NCBI GenBank assembly: GCA_021604865.1
Contig: BQJU01000009.1
Span: 1-64,000, forward strand
Length of the DNA: 64,000 nt
Direction: 5' to 3'
Origin: Saprospiraceae bacterium
Lineage (GTDB): Bacteria > Bacteroidota > Bacteroidia > Chitinophagales > Saprospiraceae
Made by a program: the position numbers and the translations under genes. The notes beneath the pieces are model-generated. The model saw only the letters and a list, made by a program, of their open reading frames with translations. It was not told the DNA's origin and ran no database searches. Of the stretch, positions 63,779-64,000 are shown piece after piece. Positions within the stretch are counted from its first letter, which is position 1, and each line of letters begins with the position of its first letter.

Positions 63779-64000
63779 GGGTATAGGGTTTTGTAGAGGT
63801 CAGATCGTTTCACTGTCAGATCGTCCCGGCTGAACCTGGACTGTCAGATCACTGCGCTATCAGACTTCCAATCGTTGTGTTGACAGAGGTTAGACTCTGC
63901 ATTTTTATTGTATTTGCGGAAGGATTGGAAAGAGCTGTTCCGGCCTAATCCTAAACCTTCAAAACCGCTCTAAACCTGTTTCCATCGAAGGATTGGAAGG
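63779..64000. repeat. Repeat cluster at the window end
   Basis: GAGGTCAGATCGTTTCACTG, two more GTCAGATC words and AGATCACTGCGCTATCAGA (63846-63864) match the family at 43587 and 49857. From about 63905, GGAAGGATTGGAAAGAG and the inverted CCTAAACCTTCAAAACC resemble the block at 1941-2234. No gene is seen up to the window end. Confidence 0.5.

Overview
The window looks like a chromosome segment of a Bacteroidota bacterium, most likely a member of the Saprospirales (Lewinella/Haliscomenobacter type). The support is: a type IX secretion (T9SS) type-B sorting domain, a DUF5723/PorP-like outer-membrane barrel, many signal peptides of Bacteroidota type, promoter -7 boxes of the form TAnnTTTG, weak Shine-Dalgarno signals, and low-to-middling GC. 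No phage, plasmid, CRISPR or complete insertion sequence is present. The genes are mostly housekeeping and metabolic, with many small secreted or outer-membrane proteins between them.

Layout. 0-8 kb: a secreted TPR-like protein, a secreted beta-propeller, an arsR - arsenate-reductase-like - aquaporin operon, a yceI/marR pair and a GH5 mannanase. 8-20 kb: a RamB/ScfR-type XRE regulator, a DPP-IV peptidase, a YbjQ protein, a DUF5723-SH3 outer-membrane protein, a patatin-like lipase and glycyl-tRNA synthetase. 20-34 kb: a T9SS surface protein with an apparent frameshift, recO, a LysM protein, a membrane MutS-like ATPase followed by an LRR/BRCT-like protein, a DmpA-type peptidase and gyrB. 34-44 kb: a 7TMR-DISM hybrid kinase, a TPR protein, VOC, DUF2461 and TfoX-like proteins, a TolB-like/TPR/AraC fusion regulator, a DUF2807 protein, a lumazine-binding-like protein and SMI1/KNR4. 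44-49 kb: a SUMF1-family protein and the xylB-xylA operon. 49-54 kb: tyrosine/homogentisate catabolism (marR-hmgA-hppD), truA and a DoxX-like protein. 54-64 kb: tig-clpP-clpX, tRNA-Leu, rel (RSH), fur, purA and a lipoprotein.

Regulation can be read at several loci. An ArsR box is present twice in the ars operon. A palindrome centred on GTTGCAAC lies upstream of both marR and yceI. A TTAGTATACTAA palindrome abuts the promoter of the marR-hmgA-hppD operon. Convergent genes are separated by strong hairpins.

The least explained content is in the intergenic DNA. A dispersed inverted-repeat family has ends close to GCATGTTTGGAG...CTCCAAACATGC and is sometimes loaded with GC-rich mosaic modules (about ten sites). 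There is a MITE-like element of about 285 bp that forms a long imperfect hairpin (48966-49250), a 15-bp tandem repeat (20441-20571), a terminator hairpin reused with nearly the same loop, and two further short repeat families. These repeats are the best candidates for something undescribed. I saw no complete new defence or secretion system.
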